From Phytomonospora endophytica (GTDB lineage: Bacteria > Actinomycetota > Actinomycetes > Mycobacteriales > Micromonosporaceae), in NCBI RefSeq assembly GCF_014202425.1, contig NZ_JACHGT010000007.1:186001-250000 (forward strand): a stretch of DNA of 64,000 nucleotides, given 5' to 3'. The position numbers and the translations under genes were made by a program. Below, in pieces: positions 1 to 7,529 of this stretch (positions are counted from its first letter, which is position 1; each line of letters opens with the position of its first letter). Below the pieces are notes generated by a model, which saw only the letters and a list, made by a program, of their open reading frames with translations, had not been told where the DNA came from and did no database searches.

Positions 1-2053
1 CCCAGCCGGCGTGCTCGGTGCGGTCGGGGCAGGTGTGGCAGGGATGCTCACGCAGCCGCTGGCGCAGCACGCCCAGCTCACGGTCCTCGCCCGCCGGGAC
101 CTGCCTGCGGGAACGGCGGGGACCATCGGCGGTGACGCCGGTGTTGCGGACGCTGGCGGCCATGTCGCGGCGGGCGGCGGGCGCCTTGTGGTTGAAGTGC
201 CGCGGGACCTTGATGTGGGCCAGGGCGTCGACCGGTTCGGCGAAGACACTGTCACCGACCCGGCCGGCCCAGCGATTCTCGGTCAGCACCATGATCCGGT
301 GCTCCCCGCCACGCGGCACGCCCGGATCGAGGACGACGGCGAGCCCGGCGCGCTTCCCCCCGGGGATGTGGATGACGTCGCCGACCTTCAGGTGCGTCAG
401 GGAGTCCGTCACCGCGTCACGCCGGGCGGCCTTGCCCGAACGCGCGAGGGTCTTCTCACGGCCGGAGATGTCGAGCATGAGCCGGTAGTACTCGCCGAAG
501 TCGCCGAGGTGGCAGGCGATGTCCTTGTCGTGGGTGGCCGCGGCCTGTTCGGCGGCACGGACCTGCTCGGCGAGGCCGACGACGGCCCGGTCGGTCTGGA
601 ACTGCGCGAAACTCGACGACAGCAGCCCGCGCGCCCGTTCGGCGCCGAGACTCGCCACGAGGTTGACGGCCATGTTGTAGGACGGCCGGAAACTCGACCG
701 CAGCGGGAAGGTCCGCGTCGACGCCAGACCCGCCACGTGCCGCGGATCCAGCTCCGGCGACCACGCCACCACGGCGTGACCCTCGATGTCGATGCCACGG
801 CGGCCCGCACGACCCGTCAGCTGGGTGTACTCCCCCGGCGTGATGTCGACGTGCGCGTCACCGTTGAACTTCACGAGACGCTCCAGCACCACGCAGCGCG
901 CCGGCATGTTGATACCGAGGGCGAGCGTCTCGGTGGCGAAGACGGCCTTGACCAGACCTGCCGAGAACAACTCCTCGACGACCTCCTTGAAGACCGGCAG
1001 CAGACCCGCGTGATGGGCCGCGAGACCACGGCGCAAACCGTCGAACCAGTCCCAGTAGCCGAGAGCCTGGAGATCGTCGGCGGCGATGCCCCTGGTCCGC
1101 TCCTCCACGATGCGGGTGATCTCGGCACGCTCGACGGCGTTCGTCAGGTGCATCCCGGCCCGCAGACACTGCTGCACGGCCGCGTCACAACCGGCACGAC
1201 TGAAGATGAACACGATCGCCGGCAGCAGCCCCTCATCGTCGAGACGCGCGATCACGTCCGGACGCTGCACCGGACGGCCCCGCCGGGGCCGTCCACGATG
1301 GTCGAAACCGAGCCTGCGCTGCTGCTCACGGGTGTGCCGCAGCAACTGCGGATTCACCTCACGATGCTCGGCGGCGTCGGCGTCACCGAAGAGATCGAAC
1401 ATCCGCCGCCCGACCAGCATGTGCTGCCACAGGGGAACCGGGCGATGCTCCGACACCACGACCTCGGTGCGCCCGCGAACGCTCACCAGCCAGTCGGCGA
1501 ACTCCTCGGCGTTCGACACCGTCGCCGACAACGACACCAACGTCACCGACGCCGGCAGATGGATGATGACCTCTTCCCACACCGCGCCCCGGAAACGGTC
1601 GGCGAGGTAGTGAACCTCGTCCATCACCACGTAACCGAGACTGTCGAGCGTGCTCGACCCCGCGTAGAGCATGTTCCGCAGAACCTCGGTGGTCATCACC
1701 AGCACCGGGGCGTCGCCGTTGATGACGGTGTCACCCGTCAGCAACCCGACCTCGCCCGGGCCATAGACCTTCACCAGGTCGGCGAACTTCTGATTGGACA
1801 GCGCCTTGATCGGGGTGGTGTAGAAGCACTTGCGGCCGGTACCGCGGGCCAGATGGACCGCGAACTCACCGACGACGGTCTTGCCGGCGCCGGTCGGGGC
1901 GCACACGAGGACGCCCGAGCCGCTCTCCAGGGCCTCGCAGGCCCGCACCTGGAAGTCGTCGAGACCGAACTCCAGCGAGGCGGTGAACTCGACGAGCGCG
2001 GGGTACGCCGCCCGCCTGCGGGCCGCGGAATACCGCTCGGCGGGACTACTCAT
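1..2053 (-). CDS. helY: DEVH-box superfamily 2 helicase, HelY/Mtr4-like (3' end outside window)
   Basis: ATP-dependent helicase of the Ski2/Mtr4 class, expected to unwind RNA or nucleic-acid hybrids in the cytoplasm. The start is the ATG at 2053 (product begins MSSPAERYSAARR). Near the N-terminus the translation shows a Walker A motif in APTGAGKTVVGEFA and then the Walker B DEVH box in VMDEVHYLADRFRG. Further on come SLSAT (motif III) and the helicase C-domain signature QLTGRAGRRGID. About 684 codons are present; family members run to roughly 900 residues, so the C-terminal accessory domain is missing only because the window ends. In mycobacteria helY lies beside tatC-tatA-pafC-pafB, and that neighbourhood is broadly kept here, with four extra genes between. 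Identity as a HelY-type helicase is firm; the substrate is not known from sequence. Confidence 0.93.
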   Translation of the reverse strand, partial: MSSPAERYSAARRRAAYPALVEFTASLEFGLDDFQVRACEALESGSGVLVCAPTGAGKTVVGEFAVHLARGTGRKCFYTTPIKALSNQKFADLVKVYGPGEVGLLTGDTVINGDAPVLVMTTEVLRNMLYAGSSTLDSLGYVVMDEVHYLADRFRGAVWEEVIIHLPASVTLVSLSATVSNAEEFADWLVSVRGRTEVVVSEHRPVPLWQHMLVGRRMFDLFGDADAAEHREVNPQLLRHTREQQRRLGFDHRGRPRRGRPVQRPDVIARLDDEGLLPAIVFIFSRAGCDAAVQQCLRAGMHLTNAVERAEITRIVEERTRGIAADDLQALGYWDWFDGLRRGLAAHHAGLLPVFKEVVEELFSAGLVKAVFATETLALGINMPARCVVLERLVKFNGDAHVDITPGEYTQLTGRAGRRGIDIEGHAVVAWSPELDPRHVAGLASTRTFPLRSSFRPSYNMAVNLVASLGAERARGLLSSSFAQFQTDRAVVGLAEQVRAAEQAAATHDKDIACHLGDFGEYYRLMLDISGREKTLARSGKAARRDAVTDSLTHLKVGDVIHIPGGKRAGLAVVLDPGVPRGGEHRIMVLTENRWAGRVGDSVFAEPVDALAHIKVPRHFNHKAPAARRDMAASVRNTGVTADGPRRSRRQVPAGEDRELGVLRQRLREHPCHTCPDRTEHAGW

Positions 2054-2217
2054 GGACCAACCCTAACGGTCGGGTGCGTCAACTCCTAAGACCAGCGCGC
2101 CCGCGCGAAAGCGTAATTGGATCATGCCTGACCGTTCAGCCTAGATCCCCGCCTTCGGGGCCCGGCCGCCGACACCGGACAGAAGGGGCCGGTCACCTCC
2201 TCGATAAGGTCGGGTTC

Positions 2218-2934
2218 GTGGCCGGAAACACACCCAAAGCCGTGTTGCTCGACTTCCACGGCACCCTCGCCCAGGTCGAGCCAGCGCCCGTCGCCGTCGC
2301 GCGGGCGGCGGCCTCCTGTGAGGTCGAGCTGGACCCCATCCGGATCACGGCCATCGCCGACGCCCTCAACCTCGCCGGCTGGCCGAGCGGGCCGGGTCCC
2401 GCGCGCGTCCGGCCGCACCTGGCCGCGGCGTGGGCGAACCGGGACCTGTCGGAGGCCGACCACGAGGAGGCCTTCACGGGGCTGGCCGCGCAGATCTGGG
2501 CGGACAACCCGAGGCTTGGCTTCGAGGGCCTCGCCGACGCCCTGTACGCGCGTCTGGTGGCCCCGGACGGCTGGCTGGCCTACGCCGACACCGTGCCGAC
2601 GCTGACGGCGCTCAAGGAGCGCGGGATCCCGACGGCGGTGATCAGCAACATCGGCTTCGATCTGCGTCCGGTGGCCAAGGATCTCGGACTCGACGTCCTG
2701 GTCGACACCTGGCTGCTGTCCTATGAGCTCGGGGTCTGCAAACCCGATCCGGCGATCTTCCACCGGGCGAGCATGCTCCTCGACGTCGAGCCGGAGGAGT
2801 GCCTGATGGTCGGCGACACCCTCGCCGACGCCGCCGCCTCGACGCTGGGCTGCGCGACGCTGCTGCTGCCCGCCTCCCCCGCCGGAAGCGTCCACGGCCT
2901 CGACGCGGTGATCCGGCTCACCGACCGGAATTAA
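2218..2934 (+). CDS. HAD-superfamily hydrolase-like protein with altered motif I
   Basis: A 238-residue protein of the haloacid dehalogenase superfamily. The GTG at 2218 is chosen because homology begins at VAGNTPKAVLLDFHGTL; the reading frame is open further upstream but encodes nothing family-like. Motif I reads D12-F-H14-G-T, so the nucleophile Asp is present but the second Asp, the usual general acid of HAD phosphatases, is His. Motif II (ISNIG), motif III (CKPDP) and motif IV (MVGDTLAD) are intact, and a helical cap lies between about residues 20 and 100. Known HAD enzymes include phosphatases and dehalogenases. The His substitution argues against a routine phosphatase, and the substrate cannot be assigned. 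It is transcribed away from helY and stands alone before hsp20. Confidence 0.85.
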   Translation: MAGNTPKAVLLDFHGTLAQVEPAPVAVARAAASCEVELDPIRITAIADALNLAGWPSGPGPARVRPHLAAAWANRDLSEADHEEAFTGLAAQIWADNPRLGFEGLADALYARLVAPDGWLAYADTVPTLTALKERGIPTAVISNIGFDLRPVAKDLGLDVLVDTWLLSYELGVCKPDPAIFHRASMLLDVEPEECLMVGDTLADAAASTLGCATLLLPASPAGSVHGLDAVIRLTDRN

Positions 2935-2963
2935 CGCCCCCACCTGCGGCGTCTCTACACACG

Positions 2964-2990
2964 TTGGCACTCAACCCATGAGAGTGCCAG
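2964..2990 (+). promoter_or_regulatory. CIRCE operator (HrcA-binding inverted repeat) upstream of hsp20
   Basis: A 9-bp inverted repeat (TTGGCACTC ... GAGTGCCAG) separated by exactly 9 bases. It differs from the CIRCE consensus TTAGCACTC-N9-GAGTGCTAA only at the outer positions and keeps the invariant GCACTC/GAGTGC core and spacing. It ends 31 bases before the hsp20 start codon, a standard position for HrcA repression of transcription or translation. The sequence match is direct; binding by HrcA is inference. Confidence 0.88.
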
Positions 2991-3021
2991 CCGAATACGT
3001 GAGACACGAGGAGGCACCACG

Positions 3022-3495
3022 ATGGTGTTGCGTTACTGGGAACCGACGGCTCGTCTCGACCGTGCCGACACCGAGTTCGACCGGATCGTGACGCGGTTCT
3101 TCGGCACGGCGCCGCGCGCCGCCGCCGGGATCGCGCCGGCCGCCGACGTCATCGCCGACGGCAACGACGTGGTCATCAGCGTCGAGCTCCCCGGCCTGTC
3201 CCCCGCCGACATCGACATCGAGGTCGCGCCTCGCCGCCTGACGATCTCCGGTGAGCGCAACGCCGCCGAGGTCGCCGACGGACAGCGTGTCCTTGCCCGC
3301 GGACGTCGTCACGGCCGCTTCCGGAGCGACTTCCGGCTCCCCGCCGGCGTCACGGCCGAGAACATCAAGGCCGGCTACGAGCACGGTGTGCTGACCGTGC
3401 GGGTCCACGAGGTCACCAAGCCCAGCCCCGAGCCGGTGAAGATCGCCGTCGAGGACGGGCACCCCGCGCCGATCGCGGCGGTCGACGCCGAGTAG
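3022..3495 (+). CDS. hsp20: Hsp20/alpha-crystallin family small heat shock protein
   Basis: Small heat-shock chaperone of 157 residues that would hold unfolded proteins in the cytoplasm as an oligomer. The ATG at 3022 follows a good ribosome site (GAGGAGG, about 6 bases upstream). The alpha-crystallin domain spans roughly residues 40-140: it contains VELPGLSPADIDIEV, RRLTISGER and the closing YEHGVLTVRV beta-strand signature typical of bacterial Hsp20. The N-terminal arm (residues 1-35) is short and hydrophobic, as in the Hsp18 group. A CIRCE operator lies directly upstream, so heat induction through HrcA is expected. A strong hairpin follows the stop codon, making this a single-gene unit. 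Confidence 0.95.
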   Translation: MVLRYWEPTARLDRADTEFDRIVTRFFGTAPRAAAGIAPAADVIADGNDVVISVELPGLSPADIDIEVAPRRLTISGERNAAEVADGQRVLARGRRHGRFRSDFRLPAGVTAENIKAGYEHGVLTVRVHEVTKPSPEPVKIAVEDGHPAPIAAVDAE

Positions 3496-3516
3496 GCACG
3501 ACGATCGAAGATCCCA

Positions 3517-3545
3517 TGTGGGCGGCGGGTCTCCCGCCGCCCACA
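3517..3545. terminator. Bidirectional hairpin between hsp20 and GNAT gene
   Basis: A perfect 13-bp GC-rich stem (3517-3529 with 3533-3545) and a 3-base loop lie between the hsp20 stop and the end of the convergent acetyltransferase gene. The position suits termination of both transcripts. There is no clear U-run, which is common in GC-rich actinobacteria. Confidence 0.75.
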
Positions 3546-3551
3546 AGCACG

Positions 3552-4121
3552 TCAGGACCCGGTCCACTCCTCGTCGAGGAGCGCGTAGACCAGCTCGGTC
3601 GTCCACGGGTCGGGACGGTCCTTCGAGTACGGCATGATCTCGTTGCGCAGGAACTTCGCCTCCCGCCGCATCCCGATCCGCTCCATCAGCCGCCACGAGG
3701 CGGCGTTGTCGAAGTCGCAGCGCGCGAAAACCCGGTGCAGGCCGTGATCCTCGAAGGCGGCGCGCAGCAGTGCACGGACGGCCTCGCTCGCGTAGCCCTT
3801 CCCGCCGTGCGCGGGATGGAAGACGTAGCCGATCTCGGCGCTGCGCAGCTCGGGGCTGAACCCGAAGACGCTCACCTCACCGATGACCGTGCCCGACTCC
3901 CGCTCGACGACGGCCAGCTTGGCGCCCTTGTCGCCGCGAAGGTCGGTCAGCGTGGCGTCCTCGGCGAGTTTCGCCTCGACCTGCTCGCGGGTCTGGGCGC
4001 CCCAGTACAAGTACGCCACCACCTCCGGCAGCGAGCGGTAGGCGTGGACGTCGTCGAGGTCGGCGGTGGTGAACGCGCGAAGGTCGAGACGCTCGGTGGC
4101 CAGCGGGAGTTCCAGAGTCAT
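3552..4121 (-). CDS. GNAT N-acetyltransferase, RimJ/RimL-like
   Basis: A 189-residue acetyl-CoA-dependent acyltransferase of the Acetyltransf_3 (RimJ/RimL) type. The start is the ATG at 4121, giving MTLELPLATERLDLRAF, a typical family N-terminus; the open frame extends further upstream only into the preceding gene. Visible features are the substrate-side segment ATERLDLR, the strand IGEVSVFGF followed by the acetyl-CoA-binding region PAHGGKGYASEAVRALL (about residues 92-108), and NAASWRLMERIGMRREA near the C-terminus. Members acetylate protein N-termini, aminoglycosides or small amines; this one's substrate is unknown. Its ATG overlaps the stop of the upstream Eis-like gene by one base (TGATG), so the two are translationally coupled. 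Confidence 0.9.
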   Translation of the reverse strand: MTLELPLATERLDLRAFTTADLDDVHAYRSLPEVVAYLYWGAQTREQVEAKLAEDATLTDLRGDKGAKLAVVERESGTVIGEVSVFGFSPELRSAEIGYVFHPAHGGKGYASEAVRALLRAAFEDHGLHRVFARCDFDNAASWRLMERIGMRREAKFLRNEIMPYSKDRPDPWTTELVYALLDEEWTGS

Positions 4122-5344
4122 CAGAAGACCTCGATCCCCGACGGCGCGACCGGCCACGAGAACGCCGTCCCGGCGGCGGCGACCGCTCCCGGCGAATGCT
4201 CGTCCACTTCACCGAGGTCGGCGTACAACCGCAGCGAGCGCCCTCCCAGGTACACCGCGCCCAGGACGTCGACGCCGAGGCTCACGTCGGGCTCGCGCTC
4301 GGTGCGCTCGCAGGTGACGGAGTCGCCCTTGACGAGCAGGTGCCAGCGGCCGCCGTTGGCACCGATGATCGGGTCGGTGACGTCGAGGACCACGTCGAGG
4401 TCGGTGGTGTACGAACGCGCGGTGAGCGCGCCGGGCACGTCGACCAGCCGGATCCACAGCCCCTCGGAGTAGCGCGGCTGGAGCTGACGGGGCGCGCCGA
4501 CGAGGTGCCGGAGGCGCTCGTCGTGGGAGGCGCCGCGGGTCCAGGTGAAGCTGGCGGCGAAGTCGAGGCTCGCCAGGAAGGCCCACAGCGCGAGGTAGAC
4601 GTCGGTCTCGGGGGCGATGAGCTCCTCGACGGACAGCTTGTACACCGGGCCGGTCTGGTCCCAGTTCATCACCGCGCGCCAGAGGACGTACCCGTCGATG
4701 ACGCCGTCGGGCGTCTCGTGCACGACGACGCGGCGCGCCGTGGCGCCGTGGCGGTCGCTCTCGGGGTCGTGGAGCCGTTTGACCCACCAGCCGCCGGGCC
4801 GCGTCGACAGGCCGGGCCGCCGTCCGACGGCCTCGGCGTAGACGGGGGCCAGGGCGGTCACCGCCTCCTCGGCGGTGATCTCGCGGACGCGTCCCGGCGC
4901 GGTCGGCTCCGGTACGCCGAGAAGGCGCAGGTCGCCGCTGTAGGTGACCTGGTCGGTGGCGTCACGGTAGCCGTAACGGCGGTAGAGGGCCGTCTGAGAG
5001 GCCCACAGGGCGGCGATGGGTTCGGTGACCTCGGCGAGCTGGCGGCGCATCATGGCCGACAGGACGCCGCGGCGCCGGTCGGTGGGGCGCACCGAGACCC
5101 CGCTGACATGGGCGGTGGGGACGACCGCGCCCGGGACCGACATGTCGCGGGTGAAGACCGCCGCGGTACCGATGACCCGGTCACCGTCCTCGGCGATGAG
5201 CCATCGCTCCGGTTCGTAGATGTGGCGCATCCCGGCGGCGAAGTCGGGACTGTCGTCCATCAGGAAGCTCGACGTGAAGGTCTCGGTGATGGCTTCGAGG
5301 TCGCTGTCGGTGCCCGGTCGCAGGGTGAACGGATCATCGGTCAT
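4121..5344 (-). CDS. eis: Eis-like GNAT N-acetyltransferase
   Basis: A 407-residue acetyltransferase of the Eis (enhanced intracellular survival) family, which has two GNAT-like lobes plus a sterol-carrier-like C-terminal domain. The N-terminal lobe shows VSGVSVRPTDRRRGVLSAMM (about 80-99), the acetyl-CoA pyrophosphate loop. Tyrosines in YRRYGYR (121-127) lie where the family places its general acid. The protein ends in Phe (GIEVF), matching the free C-terminal carboxylate used in catalysis by Eis. Length equals mycobacterial Eis (about 400). Mycobacterial Eis acetylates aminoglycosides at several positions and also protein lysines; resistance activity here is plausible but unproven. First gene of a two-gene acetyltransferase operon. 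Confidence 0.88.
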   Translation of the reverse strand: MTDDPFTLRPGTDSDLEAITETFTSSFLMDDSPDFAAGMRHIYEPERWLIAEDGDRVIGTAAVFTRDMSVPGAVVPTAHVSGVSVRPTDRRRGVLSAMMRRQLAEVTEPIAALWASQTALYRRYGYRDATDQVTYSGDLRLLGVPEPTAPGRVREITAEEAVTALAPVYAEAVGRRPGLSTRPGGWWVKRLHDPESDRHGATARRVVVHETPDGVIDGYVLWRAVMNWDQTGPVYKLSVEELIAPETDVYLALWAFLASLDFAASFTWTRGASHDERLRHLVGAPRQLQPRYSEGLWIRLVDVPGALTARSYTTDLDVVLDVTDPIIGANGGRWHLLVKGDSVTCERTEREPDVSLGVDVLGAVYLGGRSLRLYADLGEVDEHSPGAVAAAGTAFSWPVAPSGIEVF

Positions 5345-5386
5345 GCCCGTGTGTCTACCTCACGGGTGTGTCGGCGTCTAACGCTT

Positions 5387-5785
5387 TCACTGATGGTGCT
5401 GGCCGGGCCACTGCTGCTGCTGCTGTTGTTGCTGCTGCTGCTGCGGAACCTGGGCGTGGCCGCCGTAGGTGGTGGCCTGCTGCTGCGGGTAGGTCTGCTG
5501 CTGCGGCGGCTGGTACTGCTGTTGTTGCTGGGGCTGGTGCTGGGCCGGTGCCTGGTAGGCGGGCTGCGGTGGCGCGCTCACCGGCGGTGCGGGTTTCTCG
5601 GCGGGCGCGGGCAGCGCCGGCCACAACGCCGGGGACAGACCGATCGCGACCAGGACGGTCACGACGGAGACGACGGGAACCCAGTCCTCACCGTTGCCGA
5701 GGACGTAGTACGCGATCGAGCCGGCCGAGACGACGATGAGCACGGCCCGCAGGATGCGGTTGACGAGGTGTAAGGGTCGCGGCAT
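5387..5785 (-). CDS. Small membrane protein with polyglutamine C-terminal tail
   Basis: A 132-residue protein with no recognised family. Two hydrophobic helices (about residues 11-29 and 37-56) precede a long Pro/Gln-rich low-complexity tail (57-132) containing QQQQQ and an uninterrupted run of 11 glutamines near the end. The Gln run is encoded by an 11-unit CAG/CAA tract (5411-5443 on the plus strand as CTG/TTG). The gene is preceded by the hairpin at 5807-5836, so it is probably expressed apart from tatC. The topology predicts a cytoplasmic tail if both termini face inward. Function unknown; the two helices and the codon bias support a real gene. Confidence 0.7.
   Translation of the reverse strand: MPRPLHLVNRILRAVLIVVSAGSIAYYVLGNGEDWVPVVSVVTVLVAIGLSPALWPALPAPAEKPAPPVSAPPQPAYQAPAQHQPQQQQQYQPPQQQTYPQQQATTYGGHAQVPQQQQQQQQQQQWPGQHHQ
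5411..5443. repeat. CTG/TTG trinucleotide microsatellite, 11 units
   Basis: Eleven consecutive in-frame CTG or TTG units on the plus strand (CAG/CAA on the coding strand). They encode the polyglutamine run of the small membrane protein. Shorter interrupted tracts of the same kind occur at about 5477-5530. In-frame repeats of this sort can vary in length by strand slippage. Confidence 0.9.
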
Positions 5786-5806
5786 GCGGGCACCGTAGCA
5801 GCGCGA

Positions 5807-5836
5807 GGCGCCCGGCGGAAGAGTCCGCCGGGCGCC
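5807..5836. terminator. Hairpin terminator downstream of tatC
   Basis: A perfect 13-bp stem (5807-5819 with 5824-5836) with an AGAG tetraloop, 26 bases past the tatC stop on the minus strand and just ahead of the polyglutamine gene. Likely end of the pafBC-tatAC transcript. Confidence 0.75.
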
Positions 5837-5861
5837 CGTGTCACGTGTATTACCGGACCGG

Positions 5862-6821
5862 TCAGGTCGCGTCGCCGTCGTAGCGTTTCGGCGGCTCGGC
5901 GGGACTGACGGGTGTCGGGTCGTCGACGGTGCTCGCGTGCTCGTCGGAACCCTCGCCGAGGTCGTCGATCGTGGAGGCCTCGTCGTCGTCGACCTCGCCC
6001 CATGTCGCGGCCTGGCGCTTGGCCTTGCGCTTGTCGTGCATGAACGCGAAACCGACGGCGGCGAAGTACATGCCGACCATGGGAATGGCCAGGGCCGTCA
6101 TCCCGAAGGGGTCCGGGGTGGGGGTGACCACGGCGCAGAACACGAACACCAGGACGGTGGCGATGCGCCACCAGCCGAGCAGGCGTTTCGCGCTGGCGAT
6201 GCCGACCAGGTTCAGCGCGACGACCAGCAGCGGGAACTCGAAACCGGCACCGAAGAGCAGCATGACGTTGGTGACGAAGTCGTAGTAACCGTTGATGTCG
6301 ACGGTCAGGCTGTACTGGCTGGACAGGCCCAGGAAGAACTGGAGGCTCTTCGAGATGACGAAGTAGCCGAGGGTCGCGCCGGCGATGAACAGCGGACCGG
6401 CCACGGCGGCGAAGCGGTAGGTGTACTTCCGCTCGTGCCGGTGCAGGCCCGGTGCGACGAAGGCCCACAACTGGTAGAGCCACACCGGCGCCGAGATGAT
6501 GAACCCGACGAACAGTCCGACGCGCAGGTTCAGCAGAAGCGTGTCGATGGGGGACACGGCGTTGAAACCACACTTGAAAACGCCGACGTTGCCGTCCTTG
6601 AGCCACTGCGCCTCTTGGAAGTCGCAGTAGGGGGCGTTGATGAAGTCGAGGATCGGCGTGGCGAAGTAAACGCCGATCGCCAGACCGACGACGAGGCCGA
6701 GGCTGGCCTTGAAGAGCCTTGAGCGCAGTTCCCGAAGGTGGTCCATGAGGGTCATGGATCCATCGGAGGCCCGCTCGAACTGGCTCTTCTTCTTGTCGCC
6801 TCGACGGAGTCTCAGGGCCAT
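5862..6821 (-). CDS. tatC: Twin-arginine translocase subunit TatC
   Basis: Core receptor subunit of the Tat export system, recognising twin-arginine signal peptides in the cytoplasmic membrane. The 319-residue product has six hydrophobic segments from about residue 40 to 260 and the N-terminal signature MTLMDHLRELRSRLFKA (residues 23-39), the cytoplasmic region that binds the RR motif. Family landmarks FVAPGLHRHERKY and PTPDPFGM are present. A long acidic C-terminal tail (about 265-319, rich in D/E) goes beyond the basic 250-residue fold and is common in actinobacteria. The gene follows tatA by 23 bases, with no separate promoter evident. No tatB is present in the window. Confidence 0.97.
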   Translation of the reverse strand: MALRLRRGDKKKSQFERASDGSMTLMDHLRELRSRLFKASLGLVVGLAIGVYFATPILDFINAPYCDFQEAQWLKDGNVGVFKCGFNAVSPIDTLLLNLRVGLFVGFIISAPVWLYQLWAFVAPGLHRHERKYTYRFAAVAGPLFIAGATLGYFVISKSLQFFLGLSSQYSLTVDINGYYDFVTNVMLLFGAGFEFPLLVVALNLVGIASAKRLLGWWRIATVLVFVFCAVVTPTPDPFGMTALAIPMVGMYFAAVGFAFMHDKRKAKRQAATWGEVDDDEASTIDDLGEGSDEHASTVDDPTPVSPAEPPKRYDGDAT

Positions 6822-6844
6822 GAGAGCGTCTTAAGCGTCTGCGG

Positions 6845-7117
6845 TCAGCGACCGTCCTCGTGGGTCTTATCCCGCGCGGGCTGCGAGACGGCCTCACCTT
6901 CGATGGTGGCGGCCGGCTTGCGCGCGTGCTGAGCGTCGGCCTTCGAGTCCATCTCGTCGTCGGCCTTCGCCTCGTCGCGGAGGTTCTTCGTCTCCGCCTT
7001 GAGGATCCGCAGAGACCGGCCGAGGCCGCGGGCCGCGTCGGGCAGCTTCTTGGCACCGAACAGCAGGATCAGCACAACGACGAGAACGATGATGTGCCAC
7101 GGTTTGAGCGCGCCCAT
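6845..7117 (-). CDS. tatA: Twin-arginine translocase subunit TatA
   Basis: Pore-forming Tat subunit, 90 residues. A short periplasmic start (MGALKPWH) leads to one transmembrane helix (about 9-21). Next come the hinge [17 protein letters not shown], the diagnostic TatA/E amphipathic helix with its Phe-Gly turn, and then a charged cytoplasmic tail. The ATG at 7117 has an excellent ribosome site, AGGAGG 9 bases upstream. It lies between the small coiled-coil membrane protein and tatC. A parS-containing hairpin separates it from the upstream genes, so tatAC may have a separate promoter in 7118-7250. Confidence 0.97.
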   Translation of the reverse strand: MGALKPWHIIVLVVVLILLFGAKKLPDAARGLGRSLRILKAETKNLRDEAKADDEMDSKADAQHARKPAATIEGEAVSQPARDKTHEDGR

Positions 7118-7260
7118 TTACAGCACCTCCTGATAAGGGGACGACCACAATCCTACGGGTCCTGAATCGTCCCCGCCGGGCCGGATCACCCGTCGGCCGG
7201 GGGCGGCACCGGCTGCCATCCTGACTGGACAATCAAAGATCGTCAAGCGGCCGAATGTCC

Positions 7261-7274
7261 GTTTCACGTGAAAC
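7261..7274. promoter_or_regulatory. parS: parS centromere-like site (ParB-binding palindrome)
   Basis: The 14-base palindrome GTTTCACGTGAAAC matches the ParB recognition site described for Streptomyces and the core of the Bacillus parS consensus without mismatch. I found only one such copy in the window by scanning for CACGTG cores. It sits between tatA and the 75-codon membrane-protein gene. Flanking arms CCGAATGT (7251-7258) and ACATTCGG (7273-7280) are complementary, so the same place can also fold as an RNA hairpin. ParB binding is inferred from sequence identity only. Confidence 0.85.
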
Positions 7275-7294
7275 ATTCGGTTGGGTGGCCTATG

Positions 7295-7519
7295 TCACGG
7301 CGCTTCAGTACGGATATTTTCCAGTCGTTGGCGTACCGTCTCCGCCTCGGCCGATACCGCTTCCAGCCGCACCCGCAGCGCGTCACCCTGCGCGGCCTTC
7401 GCCTGCAGCTCGCCCATCTCGGCGCGCAACCGCGTCAACCGCTTCACCAGCGGCAACGCGAACAACACCAGCACCACCAGCGACGCGGCGACGGCGCCGC
7501 CCATAATCCACCAGAACAC
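7295..7519 (-). CDS. Small membrane protein with coiled-coil tail in the pafBC-tat unit
   Basis: About 74 residues, with no named domain. The GTG at 7519 is preferred (product begins with FWWIMGGAVAASLVVLV) because it leaves a 10-base gap after the pafC stop; an in-frame ATG at 7549 would overlap pafC. One transmembrane helix occupies about residues 2-22. A basic stretch (KRLTRLRAEM) follows, then a heptad-like charged helix to the end (about 28-74), suggesting a cytoplasmic coiled coil. From memory, comparable one-helix proteins sit at this position in other actinobacterial pafBC-tatA loci; function unknown. Its coding sequence ends 14 bases before the parS palindrome. Confidence 0.72.
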   Translation of the reverse strand: MFWWIMGGAVAASLVVLVLFALPLVKRLTRLRAEMGELQAKAAQGDALRVRLEAVSAEAETVRQRLENIRTEAP

Positions 7520-7529
7520 GTGGCCGACC

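Noticed and set aside
1-2089. 692-codon plus-strand ORF at the left end
   Set aside because: Antisense of the helicase gene, which has Walker and DEVH motifs on the minus strand.
5411-5530. Possible CRISPR-like or tandem repeat array
   Set aside because: It is a trinucleotide tract coding for glutamine; no repeat-spacer pattern.
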